Shown here piece by piece: positions 1 through 10,312 of a DNA stretch of 64,000 nucleotides. The stretch covers positions 93,965 through 157,964 of the forward strand of contig JAGVSM010002930.1 of the NCBI GenBank assembly GCA_022494885.1. Direction: 5' to 3'. The notes below the pieces were generated by a model that saw nothing but the letters and a program-made list of their open reading frames with translations, was not told the origin of the DNA and searched no databases. Numbering within the stretch: position 1 is the stretch's first letter; every line of letters begins with the position of its first letter. Position numbers and translations under genes: made by a program. Source of the stretch: Micrasema longulum (Eukaryota; Arthropoda; Insecta; Trichoptera; Brachycentridae).

Positions 1-382
1 TTGAAAATGTAAAATTCGAGTCAGACAAGAACCATTTTTAAGACAGCCCTCTTACACACAGGTGAAGCAACAAGCAGCATACTGGCTAAGAATAACAAAA
101 AGCCATTATAACAAAAACATGGAAAAAATAAAACAAAACAATCATTAATTAAGCATACAATTTTAGTTTTAAAATGTCAGGAAAACATAATTTTTTGCAT
201 ATTTTAAAATCAGTCGTTGCCGCCTCAATTTCCCTTAATTTTTGCTAGACCTTCCTCCGCCTCCCTAAAGGCTCTCAGCGCCCACGAGCCTGAGTAGTCT
301 AAACAAAATCAATCGTCAGATCTACAAAAAGACAAAAAGGATGAAGATATAATAAAGGATTTTGAATTATTTAAAATAATGA
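1..382. other. AT-rich stretch, no gene recognised
   Basis: No coding pattern or known repeat is visible. A short GC-richer patch lies at about 220-300. It is probably intron or intergenic DNA. Confidence 0.4.
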
Positions 383-877
383 AACTCGTGTATAATTATA
401 TCCTCGGTTAGAAGCCAATCAGAGTACAACTTTACTATATGGTCCCCTTTTTACAAAATTCACATAAATTATGTTGATAGTGTCCAACGAAAATGTTTAA
501 GATTCATTAATTTCAAACCGCATATTCCTATAGATCAAACTAACTACATGTCTTTGTCAATTTGTTTAAATATACCTTCTCTGGAGGATTGCAAGAAAAT
601 AACTGACCTAATATTTTTATATGAAATCATTTCTTCTAAATTCAATTGTTGCGAATTCTTGGATTTAATAAATATTCATATACCAATACGTAGAACTAGA
701 CAAAATAGTCGTTATTATTGTCACCCTTCTCAAACCAACTATCTTTGGCACTCACCAATACCGCGTATACACAGACCACGAAATGAATATACCTCTCATA
801 TCGACACTTTTAAGTTGAGTCTCTGTGCATTCAAATCATCTCTTTATAAATATATGATGTTCTATAGTAACGTTTAA
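383..877 (+). pseudogene. LINE reverse transcriptase C-terminal fragment (jockey/CR1-group)
   Basis: This is the C-terminal end of a non-LTR retrotransposon ORF2, downstream of the catalytic RT core. The frame stays open from about 383, well before the first ATG at 548, through to the stop at 875-877. It contains the segment IWSPFYKIHINYVDSVQRKC followed by LRFINFK, which is the usual post-RT signature (a WSP-Y motif, then V-Q-R-x-x-L-R) of jockey and CR1-group LINEs. The endonuclease and RT core are missing, so it is a 5'-truncated dead copy. Similar C-termini occur at 9396-9725 (minus), 29264-29728 (minus), 33535-33905 (plus) and 46120-46395 (plus), so several jockey-like lineages are present. 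The clade is inferred from motif style only. Confidence 0.75.
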
Positions 878-1145
878 CGAATTATTTGCAAAAGCTACTT
901 ATGCTAATGATCTGGTGTTACTTTATTTTACATTCATAATATACCGACTTTTTTATATCTTTTGTATGCTGACATACATACATGTATATATATTTTTCTT
1001 GTTATTTTTCTTTTTCTTTTTATACCCATGTTTTGATATTGTTTTTTAATTTTTGTGTCTAACTTACTCAATATGTTGTTTATTCTATATTGTAGAAAGG
1101 AACTGGTGCCGTTTAATAAATAACATTTATTAAATGGCAAAAAAA
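878..1145 (+). mobile_element. LINE 3' untranslated tail
   Basis: This AT-rich segment follows the RT stop and ends in an A-rich run near 1139-1145. It is the likely 3' UTR and tail of the preceding LINE copy. There is no ORF of interest; the short opposite-strand ORF inside it looks fortuitous. Confidence 0.5.
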
Positions 1146-1399
1146 ACTATTAATTTATTCAACGATTTAAAAGTTCTATTACGTGTTATGAGTTGTTCGA
1201 TTATTTTCAAAAACTAGTTTCGCACATCACTAATATAACCCTCGAGTATCAAGTACCAACTAGCGGCTGATACCCTCATTTTACACATATCGTCTAAATC
1301 CACACGGCACGGCGAAGTTTGGGTGGATTGTAGTTTATTTTCTTCTTCTGTATATTCAGCCTTTACTTTCAGGTAGAAATCCCACAAAAGGAAACAAAA
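1146..1399. other. Unassigned spacer
   Basis: No coding pattern is recognised. A pyrimidine tract followed by CAG and GT near 1361-1374 resembles a splice acceptor joined to a weak donor, but nothing else supports it. Confidence 0.3.
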
Positions 1400-2320
1400 G
1401 TGCAGATTAGTCGGCCTTATGGTGTTCTAGTTAGTGTATGTGTATTGTGGTCTCACTGCTACGCAGATGATACTCAGATTTATTTTTATTGCAAACCAGG
1501 CGAAAGAAGTGTGCTTGTCAATTTAATTGATGGATACATCGAGAAAATAGGAAACTGGATGGCTGAAAACAGACTAACATTAAACCCGTCAAAAACTGAA
1601 CAACTGTGGGTGGCTTCAGCCAGACGACAGAATTTGATCCAGGATACGGCCCTACCCAATGTAGGGAGTACCGCTTTACCCACCGTTAAACTACTGGGAG
1701 TTTTACTCAATTCTGACCTTTTTCTTGACGCTCAAATTAGTAGAACGATAAGTTCATGCTTCTACCAGCTGAGACAAATTAAATGCATACGCAAAAAATT
1801 GCTGGTTGATGCCGCCCGTCAATTAATAAATGCGTTTGTAGTGTCTAGAGTCGATTATTGTAATGGTATCTATGCAGGTCTACCAATGATCAAATTGACT
1901 CGCCTACAATCTGTATTGAATGCCGCAGCGAGACTTATTTTCGGAATCTCTAAGTTCAGTCATATCACTCCACTACTTCGGGAACTACACTGGCTACGTT
2001 TTCCACAGAGGGTCGAATACAAACTCTGTTGGCTTATGTATAAGTCACTGCACAAATCTGCTCCGGAATATCTAAGGGAACTATGCATTCCAGATGAACT
2101 AGTTGACAGGCGTCTCACGCTTAGATCAGCTACGTTTACGGCGGAACGAAAAGTTATTATACCTCTACGCAAACAGCGCACTAAATTTTGTGAACGCGCA
2201 TTTGCGGTCTCAGGCCCTATGGCATGGAATGCTCTCCCAGCAGAGGTGCGAGGCTGCAAAAGTGAAGTGATGATTTGGAAAAAACTTAAAACCCACTTGT
2301 TCTCTAAATCATTTGAATAA
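1400..2320 (+). pseudogene. 5'-truncated LINE ORF2: RT catalytic motif and C-terminal domain (CR1/L2-like)
   Basis: An open frame of about 306 codons encodes the second half of a non-LTR RT. The catalytic tetrad YADD lies at codons 21-24 (about 1460-1471), followed by the thumb motif WMAENRLTLNPSKTE and LLGVLL. The C-terminal region (SHITPLLRELHWLRFPQRVE, YKLCWLMYKSLH, GPMAWNALPAEVR, LKTHLFSKSF) is typical of CR1/L2-type LINEs. The endonuclease and RT fingers are missing, so the copy is 5' truncated, but the remaining frame has no stop and is fairly young. The nominal start at 1400 is not a real initiation site. Related 3' ends lie on the minus strand at 60240-60600 and 26378-26450. Confidence 0.85.
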
Positions 2321-2455
2321 ATCCGTAGCATATGACAACAAAATAAATTATTTTAATTAAATTACAAATTTAAAAGAATCGGTATATAAAGCGCCCTTGA
2401 GGTATTTTATTACGAAAATGGTGCTATATAAGTTACTTATAATAATAATAATTAG
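2321..2455 (+). mobile_element. 3' UTR of CR1/L2-like LINE ending in (TAA)n
   Basis: After the RT stop there is a short 3' UTR with the block GCGCCCTTGAGG, then a hairpin-like AAAATGGTGC segment and a TAATAATAATAA terminal repeat at about 2440-2453. The same block in inverted orientation occurs at 26378-26450 and 60240-60315, which defines the conserved 3' end of this family. Confidence 0.75.
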
Positions 2456-2689
2456 TGCGTTTGCCGAGTTGGTCATACGTACTGCGTTCATTGTAGGCAC
2501 TGCACCGTATTTGCTTCATTCTTATGTTACATAACGTATTTTATGGGACTTGATGCACATTATCTATTCGAAATAGATTTGGCATAGATTTATACACAGT
2601 ACTATTAAACGTATTGTCCAGATGTTAATTAAAATTTATGTTTGCGTAATTATTTTGATTTGTTGTATTCTTTAATAATATGCATGCTT

Positions 2690-2760
2690 CCATTTTCTAT
2701 TATGCTGTATCCCAACTCAACACAGGGTTCTTGGTCTCATAGAGTTAGGGATACGTTTTT
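2690..2760 (+). repeat. Dispersed LINE 3' tail, family R (copy 1)
   Basis: The sequence around TCCCAACTCAACACAGGGTT and CTCATAGAGTTAGGGATACG matches a second + copy at 3410-3475 and an inverted copy at 46955-47030. Copy 2 ends in AAATAAATAAAT, so this is probably the conserved 3' UTR end of a LINE whose coding part is lost here. A MITE is inserted just downstream at 2778. Confidence 0.6.
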
Positions 2761-2777
2761 ATTTGTTTTGTTATATA

Positions 2778-3133
2778 CAAGGTGTTCATTAAACCCTGTC
2801 ACATCCAAAACCACGATGTTCAGTATTAGCAAGAAGACATATTGGCATATTAAAATATTTTTTTAGAACGAATAAATAAATAAAAAATTTTAAAAAAGCA
2901 AATGGTTGCTTACTTCTGCAAGGGAGAAACAAGGAGGGGGAGAGAGTAGTCTGATACTGTTCCGCGCCCCCTTTACTTCTCCCCTGCAGAAGTAAGCAAC
3001 CATTTGTTTTTTCAAATATTTTATTTTTGAAAATTTTCTTTGTTCTAAATATTTTTTCAAATACTCTATTCTGTCTTTTTGCCCATACTGATCATTGTGG
3101 TTTCAGATGTGACAGGGCTTAATGAACACCCTG
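2778..3133. mobile_element. Snap-back MITE with mariner-like TIRs and TA target duplication
   Basis: This 356-bp element lies between TA dinucleotides (2776-2777 and 3134-3135). Its ends are inverted repeats of about 40 bp: left CAAGGTGTTCATTAAACCCT, right the complement of CAGGGTGTTCATTAAGCCCT. The interior is also palindromic: CAAATGGTTGCTTACTTCTG at about 2898-2918 is mirrored by CAGAAGTAAGCAACCATTTG at about 2984-3005. The whole unit can therefore fold into one long hairpin. TA duplication and TIR style point to Tc1/mariner-type mobilisation in trans; no transposase is encoded. It interrupts the tail of a family R LINE. Confidence 0.8.
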
Positions 3134-3191
3134 TATATATTTTTAATAATAAACAAATCAATAAAAATATGTACCAAATATAATTAAATAT

Positions 3192-3310
3192 TTGTATAAA
3201 ACCTCTAACCGACTTTTCTATGTGTACCGGTTTCGAGACGTACCCGTCTCTTCGTCAACACATCAATTGAACAACATGCAAATCCCACTATACACCTTCA
3301 CCACAATTGC
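3192..3310 (+). repeat. Foldback family B arm (partial)
   Basis: It carries the family B signature: CCGACTTTTCTATG, then ACCGGTTTCGAGACGTACCC, GTCTCTTCGTC and AACATGCAAATC. Other B copies lie at 5068-5160 and 5290-5410, 17098-17258, 36525-36830 and 57333-58492, where the arm is the terminal inverted repeat of a palindromic element. Only one arm is present here. The reading frame across it is fortuitous. Confidence 0.65.
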
Positions 3311-3404
3311 TGCACAAAAATATGAAACCAATATACCATACATTATGTATTATTATTATTCCATTATTTTTGTTATTATTGAATTATGTACGTGCTTCCA
3401 TTTC

Positions 3405-3500
3405 CCATTTTGTTTTATCCCAACCTTACACAGGGCTCTTGGCCTCATAGAGTTTGGGATACGATATAATTGCATTTTTTCGGAATTTGTATAAATAAAT
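3405..3500 (+). repeat. Dispersed LINE 3' tail, family R (copy 2)
   Basis: It repeats the sequence of 2690-2760 (an ACACAGGGCTCTTGG block, then CTCATAGAGTTTGGGATACG) and continues to an AAATAAATAAATGAATGA tail. That tail marks it as the 3' end of a non-LTR retroelement. Confidence 0.6.
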
Positions 3501-3706
3501 AAATGAATGAAAATAATATTAAGCAACTCTTAGATGCATTTATTAGGTAAAAAAATCGGGAGGGGCGTGAGTTTAATCGGTATAGGATGACCATTATTAT
3601 GGGCTATATTAAAAGGTTGTTTGATTATTGTTCATTGGAACATTAATTTTTAAAGTTTTCCTAATGCAAAATATCTCCATATTATTTACTTTTAACCCTT
3701 TTTTTT

Positions 3707-3990
3707 TAGGTAAACAAACAGTATGTACACAAATATTGCCAATTTCTTTGTATATTAGTGTAAGAGACTCATACACACATCAAAAACACTTGTTTGCACT
3801 TAATACAATAATTTAAATCATGTTAAATATAAAAATTGTAAAAGAAAAGAAATGAAAACATAAGTATATTATAATAAAGTTAAATATCTGCTTCTCTCAA
3901 AATTTCTATTATTTTTAACCTAAATTTACATACATTGTAACAAAAAATATCAGCCTCGGTAAATCCATTGTTATATTGGTGGCAGAATAT
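3707..3990. repeat. Local direct duplication, copy 1
   Basis: About 284 bp starting GGTAAACAAACAGTATG and ending near CAGCCTCGGTAAATCCATTG. It is repeated in the same orientation at 4024-4305 with scattered substitutions and small indels. No coding content is seen; an A/T-rich core contains a conserved TAGTGTAAGA-ACTCATACACACA segment. Confidence 0.75.
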
Positions 3991-4023
3991 GACAGGGTAT
4001 TTATTTATTTATCTATTTTATTA

Positions 4024-4305
4024 GGTAAACAAACAGTATGAACCAAATACTGTCAATTTCTTTGTATATTAGTGTAAGACACTCATACACACACCAAAAC
4101 AATTGTTTACACTTTATACAATAATATTAATTATGTTCAATATAATAAATGTAAAAGAAACGAAATGAAAAAATGTGTATGTTTTAATAAAGTTAATTAT
4201 CTATTTCTTTGAAAATTTCTATAATTTTTTAACTAAATTTACATACATTGTCACAAAAAATATCAGCCTCGGTAAATATATTGTTATATCGGTCGCATAT
4301 TCTAG
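4024..4305. repeat. Local direct duplication, copy 2
   Basis: Second copy of the unit at 3707-3990, separated from it by about 33 bp. The spacer includes TTTATTTATTTATCTATTTTATTA, so both copies may be 3'-end fragments of one retroelement inserted in tandem, or a tandem duplication of the host sequence. Confidence 0.75.
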
Positions 4306-4374
4306 GTTTTTTTTTTTTTGTATTGTAGATTGTTTAAAAGAATTTGTTAACGCTTTTTCTTACAGGTACGTATA

Positions 4375-4437
4375 AACATAAATAAAACCATAAACATAAA
4401 CATAAATATAAACATAAATATAAACGTAAAACAAAAT
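4375..4437. repeat. (TAAACA/TAAATA)n microsatellite
   Basis: An imperfect hexanucleotide run of ATAAACATAAA type repeats. It lies directly after a polypyrimidine-CAG-GTACGT motif at 4352-4371. Confidence 0.7.
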
Positions 4438-4711
4438 TATATTTGCAGCACTTATAGTGGTCATTTATCTTGCAGGTACGTCTTAAAACATGTAGATATA
4501 GAACATTTAGTAAGTGGTTGTATAAAAAACATATGCAAAAATGTTTAACTACAAAGTTAATGCCTAACTATTAGTAATACAGTATGTATTAGTTTAAATA
4601 AAAACACAGAAAAAAACGTTTTACGAAATAAGATTTTCAAATTAACACACATGCTGTTAGCAGTTAACACAATCTCGTTTGAAATTAAAGATATGTCTCA
4701 AAACTGGTTGA

Positions 4712-4742
4712 CATTGAAAAGTCGGTAGGTGGTTATAGCATT
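4712..4742 (-). repeat. Foldback family B terminal fragment
   Basis: GAAAAGTCGGTAGGTGGTTAT matches the outer end of family B arms in inverted orientation. The rest of 4440-5060 holds nothing I can identify. Confidence 0.45.
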
Positions 4743-5067
4743 ATTTTTATTTTCAAAAAATATATTAATATACTATAAAATCAATCCGCCCTATGTTATT
4801 TGATCGTGTCGTGGGGTTTTTACTGTCGTCTAAAATGGGGCAAACAGCCACTTACTTACACAGGTACAAGATGTATCGATGCATCATTATTGGCTGACCT
4901 TGGCCAGCTGAAGGTCATATTATGTGATGATTTTATGTTTCCCTCCATTGTGTTTTGATGACGCTCCACTTTACCTTAATTGATCAAAAGATGAATTGTA
5001 AAAAAAATGAAATCATAATTTAAAGCATTAATTTGTTAAACCGTCAAACATTTTGTTACGTGTTTAT

Positions 5068-5160
5068 AGATAATAGTACGTTTTAAAACATACCCATCTC
5101 TTCGTCAGGACACCAATTAAACCAACATGCAAATCGCACTACATAAATTCACCACAGTAG
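5068..5160 (+). repeat. Foldback family B, left arm
   Basis: ACGTTTTAAAACATACCCAT, then CTCTTCGTCAGGACACCAAT and AACATGCAAATCGCACTA form one B arm. The matching inverted arm lies at 5290-5410, making a hairpin-capable pair with about 130 bp between arms. Confidence 0.7.
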
Positions 5161-5289
5161 TTGCCTTCTCTTCTCTTCTTCTTCCACAACGGCAAACATT
5201 TTCATAAAATATAATCAGCGCATGTCAGTCAATGTTATATATTATAAGTATGCGTTGTATCAGCACGTTGGTTTTATAAATGTTGTGCA

Positions 5290-5410
5290 ACTACTCCATG
5301 GCGAAGATGTATGGTGGGATTTGCATGTTAGTTTAATTTGCGTCCTGACGAAGAGACAAGTACGTCTCGAAACCGGTAGACAAAAAAATTACGGTAAATG
5401 TATATTTGAC
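5290..5410 (-). repeat. Foldback family B, right arm
   Basis: It is the inverse complement of the arm at 5068-5160 (GGTGGGATTTGCATGTTAGT, then GTCCTGACGAAGAGAC and GTCTCGAAACCGGTAGAC). The 65-residue ORF across it is a shadow of the repeat. A family A end begins about 45 bp further on. Confidence 0.7.
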
Positions 5411-5449
5411 ATTATTTAATGATATTAAATAAATATGTGTTATCATGAA

Positions 5450-6430
5450 TAGCAAACAATATTTTGAGGATGTATTAATGTTTGTAAACAGTGGCTAGAT
5501 TCTACCCTTTAGAGGGTTTTAAGATAAACATGTATTACAACAGAGATGAAAAATGATTTGGGCAGCCTCTTTAGCTCACAAACGAAAGGTTTTGCAATCT
5601 ATTCCCGGCGATAACACAAAAATAAAATACGGGAACATAGATGTCTAGGCTTTTACAGGGCTTATGATCTGTTTTTGGCTAGTTTGACTTAGATTTCTAT
5701 ATTTCCCTCACAAAAACATTATTTTCATTAGATCTGTTATAATGTAGTTTGTCGATCATAAAGTATCTTTATTGCACCAGTCTCGAAGATGTCGGGAAAG
5801 CGACGAAACAGGTCACTGGTTATTCCAAATTCGTAGATTTAAGTGTTTCTCGTTTTATGTTTCTTTGGAAACTATTAAATTTTCAATTAAAAAAAAAAAT
5901 ACGTATCTACCTATAAATAGTTTAATTATGGCTTTTACCAATCTTGGTAATGTTATATACATATAACATAAGAGGTGAATAACTTAGAAAAGGTAATGTA
6001 GAAGTCTAGGCATCCACAAGGCTTATGACCTGTCATTGGCTGGTTTTAGTAGCCACCACAAAATTGTTAAATTGTTTTCAGGCGTTACCTAGTATGTGAA
6101 ATAATTCGACCAGATGAATCTCTTCACAACAATAAAGGTTTCAGCTCTTTAACTTCAGTAAAATCAACAGATGAGAGAATTGAAGAAATACGGATGTTCT
6201 AACATGGAAAAATGTTGAATGTTACACAGTGTGAAAAGTGGCCACTTAAACCAGCCAATGGCAGGTCATAAACCCTGTGGATGCCTAGACTTCTATATTC
6301 CCTTCCATAAAAAGTTATTTATCTCTGTTGTAATATGTTAATATTAACAGCTCCCTAGGGGGTTGAATCCAGTCCGTGTCTACAAAAATTTGGACAAACT
6401 CAAAACACTGTTGGTAATATTAGTTAGAAA
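5450..6430. mobile_element. Foldback family A element (degenerate)
   Basis: It begins with the A terminus (AACAATATTTTGAGGATG at about 5452) and ends with the inverted terminus (CAAACTCAAAACACTGTTGG near 6410). Inside are inverted copies of the A core: TGGCTGGTTT at about 6038 facing GTGGCCACTTAAACCAGCCA at 6238-6257. It also holds the TCTAGGCATCC/GATGCCTAGACTT pair. No long ORF is present, so this is a non-coding palindromic element. Confidence 0.65.
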
Positions 6431-7700
6431 CAAATCTTTAAACATGAACAATTGTTAAATGGAAGAAAAACAGTATAACAGAAAACAAAATAAAAAAGAC
6501 AAAATCATCATAGTCATTTTGTAATTTTTTTTCATCTGATTTTTGTGGAAGTTTTGTTTTGCAAATAACTGTTCGTTTCCTTTTAAAAAAATAAATACAA
6601 AAAATATACGACTTGCTTAAAATGGTACTCAAATATAAATATTTAAGTAAATCAAAGCACAAAATCGTTTTAAAAAATGATGGTGATTACGGAAATGCTA
6701 TTACATAATAGAAATATATCTCATGAAATTATATTGACGTGTGACAAGAAGCTAAGATCTTTCTACTCAACCATCCCCTGCTCTCCTGCTACTACTTCAT
6801 TCCCTCTACCCCTTACCGCCTTCTCACCTCTCCCGATATAAGATAACACCCAACTCCTTAAGTCCTGATACAATACTCGGTGACAACAAAACTCCTTTAA
6901 TTTAAGATTATCTTTCCTATCATTATCAAGCAGAACCCTTATGCTGGGCTATTCGTCTTAAGAATCGTATTCGACTTATGTTAATTGACGAGTGACCACC
7001 GATGCGAGTGAAGTCGATCAAAAACCAGTAGAATTTACCTCGAGTGCCTCAAAACAGTCGACATTGACAATCGAATGCGACATCGTATCATCAGTTGTCG
7101 AACTTTATTTGTGTAAAGCGCTCGCCGTTCATCTTTGGATGACTATTTGAGTATTTCAATTTCATTTTAACTAACCCAAGGTTAAATTAACAAAAGCAAT
7201 GAAAATTATGGGTATCAAGAAACGCACAATAATATATTTATGCTTATTTCCAATTGCTTCTAAAACGAAACGCTATTTTTAAATTATTTTCTCAGTCGTC
7301 GATTTCAAAATTCGATACGAAATTTTGTGATTTTTAGCATGTTTATGTTATTATCGTAAGTAAATTTCGAATTGGTCAACTATATTATTGAAATTTCTCT
7401 TCTCTACTCCTTTTTCCTCACCCCCAACCTTCGTAAAGTGCTCTTTTTCTCTTTTCTTTTTTAATATTTTATGTTTTTTCTTTATTGTGGAATATGTTGT
7501 ATTATTGCATTTGTGAAAAACTTTAACTGGATGTACGTACTACTTATTTTTCCCATTTCATTATTTTTTTTTCAAAACATCTGTTGTTTACGGAGATAAA
7601 AATAAAATAAAATACTCCAAGGGGCAAGTTTGACTGTAAACAACATTTGTATAGCGGAATAAAGAAGTTTAAAATAAGTTTGAAAGTTACACGAAACCCG
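6431..7700. other. No gene recognised
   Basis: This AT-rich stretch has a C-rich patch at about 6765-6840 and poly-T runs. I see no coding pattern, RT motif or repeat matching other parts of the window. Confidence 0.35.
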
Positions 7701-7867
7701 CAGATAAATGCGTATTAAGTGTTGTCATGTTTTAATTAGCTTTATAATTGAATTGTCGAAGGGTTTTGTCGACTTTTGTCGAGCAGGTTACATAATGTCA
7801 CGTCTTTCCAGCACTAGGCCCCAGGTCGTCTTCGGATTCTGTGACAATAACGGCGTCGTCAGCACAA

Positions 7868-8002
7868 CAAAATATAATCATTATTATTCTGGATAACTCA
7901 TGTTGCATCATTTTGGTGAAAATCACCTCAAAAGCGCTGTACAATAAACATCCCAGCACGCCCAACAGCCACAGAGCGCGTAGGTGGTTGGGATTCCAGT
8001 TC
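7868..8002 (-). repeat. LINE 3'-end fragment (inverted), related to 23640-23760
   Basis: Read on the minus strand it gives GGAATCCCAACC, CGCGCTCTGTGGCTG, CTGGGATGTTTATTGTACAG and TTTTGAGGTGATTTTCACC. This matches the + strand segment at 23643-23745. The ATTATTATT at 7877-7887 is the inverted terminal repeat. It resembles the CR1/L2-like 3' end of 2321-2455. Confidence 0.6.
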
Positions 8003-8277
8003 GCCGCTTATTTATGTAAAATTTTAGTAAGATGCTGGAGTTAAATTTCAACACGACTCGCCAGGACGATTAGAAATCTAGCTTCCGTATTTTACAAATA
8101 AAGTGAGTAAGACGTGTTTTTAACAAAATATGAACGTTTATTGTTAGATTCTAGATTACAACATATCCTTCATCTACAGAGCGCATGGACAGTAAGAAAT
8201 CAAAACCAAATTTATAATTAACTTAAGTTTATGTTACCATATAATTGAATACGTTAATTTACGTAACACGAAATCTA
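8003..8277. other. Unassigned
   Basis: No gene or repeat is recognised. AACGTTTATTGTTAGATTCT near 8140 could be part of an inverted retroelement end, but nothing supports a specific call. Confidence 0.25.
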
Positions 8278-9100
8278 ATTTATTAATTTATTAATTTATT
8301 TATTCATTCAAAATTACACTAGTTTAAATATTAATAAACTTATTAAGGCTTTTTAGGCTATGCCCGTGTCAAGCCACAATAAATAACAATAAAAATTCAA
8401 AGTAAAATAAATTAGAGCAAATTATAATGACATAGAATAACAATCTAGAAAAAAAAGGTAAATTTAATAAATAATAAAATTCCAAAGAATTCAATGCAAA
8501 AAAGATAATCAGAAATAATTTTCAAAATATAAATTATACAAATTAAGAATCACACATAATCAAATATACAAAATAATGGTATCATTAAAATCACCAAAAT
8601 AATATTCAAATATAGTAGTTTTAAAAAAACAAAATAAGAGTATCATTGAAATCAACAGAAAAAGAATATAAACATAAAAACATAATTGAAATGATAATTA
8701 AGATATGTTTTCTAGAAACTCACTCAATACTATAGTAAGAAATAAAAGAAATAGTAGCAATAAATCATATGCCAAAAAAAAGTACGTACTAAACTAAATT
8801 ATAAAAAAATACATAATGAAAAAAAACATAAAATTATTAAGATATATAAAAAGCAAATAAAAGTAAAAGTATGGAAGGAAAACAGATTTGTAAATTTTTG
8901 CTAAGCTTGAACTTTAAATAATAGACAACCTCGTCCTTAATACTACCAAACGTCTTGAAATTCAACAACATGAACATTCCTTAACATAATATCGTAAGAT
9001 TTCTGGAACAAGATGATAAAGAACGTTTTACTAGTAGCAAGATATAGCATTTTTAAAGTTGTCTTATACCAAATCAACAATTCAACTAAAACTGCTAGAA
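8278..9100 (-). mobile_element. Degenerate LINE, inverted (3' tail at left)
   Basis: The left end is an inverted AAATAAATTAATAAAT tail, followed by a very AT-rich body. On the minus strand, 8890-8970 gives a decayed RT C-terminus (LLNFKTFGSIKDEVVYYLKF), which matches the usual last residues of LINE ORF2. The body holds no intact frame. Confidence 0.4.
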
Positions 9101-9104
9101 ATTT

Positions 9105-9395
9105 ATTTATTTATTGATAACGGAAATCATAGTCTTTTAATGAAACTCGAGGTATTAGAAAACAATTTTAAAAAGTAAGACCAATTACAGATTTCAAATT
9201 AATTTATTTCGAATAAAGAAGGAGAGTGGAAAAAATTAAATACTAAAAAAATAAAAATCATAAAAATTAAATGAAATGTACACAAAAGGGAAAATACATG
9301 GTATAGTTCCAACTCAAACTTCCTCCCCTCTCTCTGCTTCCGTGAATATGTATAAACATATTTATTTCGAAAAATTCTGTATCAACAATAATTCA
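9105..9395 (-). mobile_element. LINE J1 3' UTR (inverted)
   Basis: It starts with an inverted TTTATTTATTTATT tail, then segments complementary to the 3' UTR at 46740-46870 (AAGACTATGATTTC, CTGTAATTGGTCTTACTTTT). It is the same family as the element at 44480-46862. Confidence 0.75.
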
Positions 9396-9735
9396 TTACG
9401 TATAAGTAGGTAGTAGATGTATGTAAAAGTATAAGTTAAAAGTAAAGCAGGAAATACAATATTTAAAATGTCTAACAGATCTGATAAAACTATAGTTTTT
9501 GCAGTGTAATATGTCAATGTCACTAAAACTGCCATTATAGGTAGTCTGTATTCTTCGAAGAGTGCTATTCTTCACATAATTGATATGTGATATCGGAATA
9601 TCGAAAAGTACAGAATGATCACTTCGACGGACAGGGGCTCGATATGAAATGCTTAATTTTAAATAAAGATTATTTACAACATTTTTTAGTCTGTCCAAAT
9701 CCCTGCAGACAAGGACTGGATTCAACTCCCTGGGG
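9396..9735 (-). pseudogene. LINE J1 RT C-terminal fragment
   Basis: The minus-strand frame encodes YRAPVRRSDHSVLFDIPISH, then NSTLRRIQTTYNGSFSDIDI and LHCKNYSFIRSVRHF. This is close to the C-terminus at 46120-46395 of the longer J1 copy (YRVPVRRTRQSVLFDIPKSM). It is a 5'-truncated copy whose upstream end is interrupted by a family A element near 9670. Confidence 0.8.
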
Positions 9736-10312
9736 AGCTGTTTATATTAACATACTACAACAGAGATAAGGAACATTTAAGAGAAGGTAATATGGAAGTC
9801 TAGGCATCTACAGGGCTTATGACCTGTCAATGGCTGGTTTAAGTGGCCACTTTACACACTGTGTAACATTCACCATTTTGCCTATATTTAAACATCTATA
9901 TTCCTTCAATTCTTTCATCTGTTGATGCTTGTGAAGTTAAAGACACCCGCATAAATAAAGGTTTCAGCTATTTAACTTCACAAGCTATGCACTATAGGAA
10001 GAATGGTGAATGTCACACAGTGTGTAAAGTGGCCACTTAAACCAGCCATTGACTGGTCATAAGCCCTGATTTTCAGGCGTTGCCTAGTATGTAGGTGAAA
10101 TAATTCAATTAGATAAATCTCACCCGCACAAATAAAGGTTTCAGCTCTTTAACTTCACAAACATCAACAGATGAAAGAATTGAAGGAATATAGATGTTCA
10201 AATATAGGCAGAATGGTAAATGTTACACAGTGTAAAGTGGCCTCTTAAACCAGCCATTGACAGGTCATAAGCCCTGTAGATGCCTAGACTTCTATATTAC
10301 CTTTTCTTAAAT
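9668..10312. mobile_element. Foldback family A element (long imperfect palindrome)
   Basis: The left terminus has CTGTCCAAATCCCTGCAGAC, then ACTCCCTGGGGAGCTGTT and TACTACAACAGAGATAAGGA. Core TGGCTGGTTTAAGTGGCCAC is at 9831-9850; its inverse complement is at 10029-10048 and, slightly changed, near 10232-10251. CTTCAATTCTTTCATCTGTT is mirrored by AACAGATGAAAGAATTGAAG. The 3' half has two mirrored cores, suggesting partial internal duplication. No ORF is present. Confidence 0.75.

Noticed and set aside
6760..7130. Possible exon in a C-rich patch
   Set aside because: No acceptor-donor pair with an open phase-compatible frame could be found.
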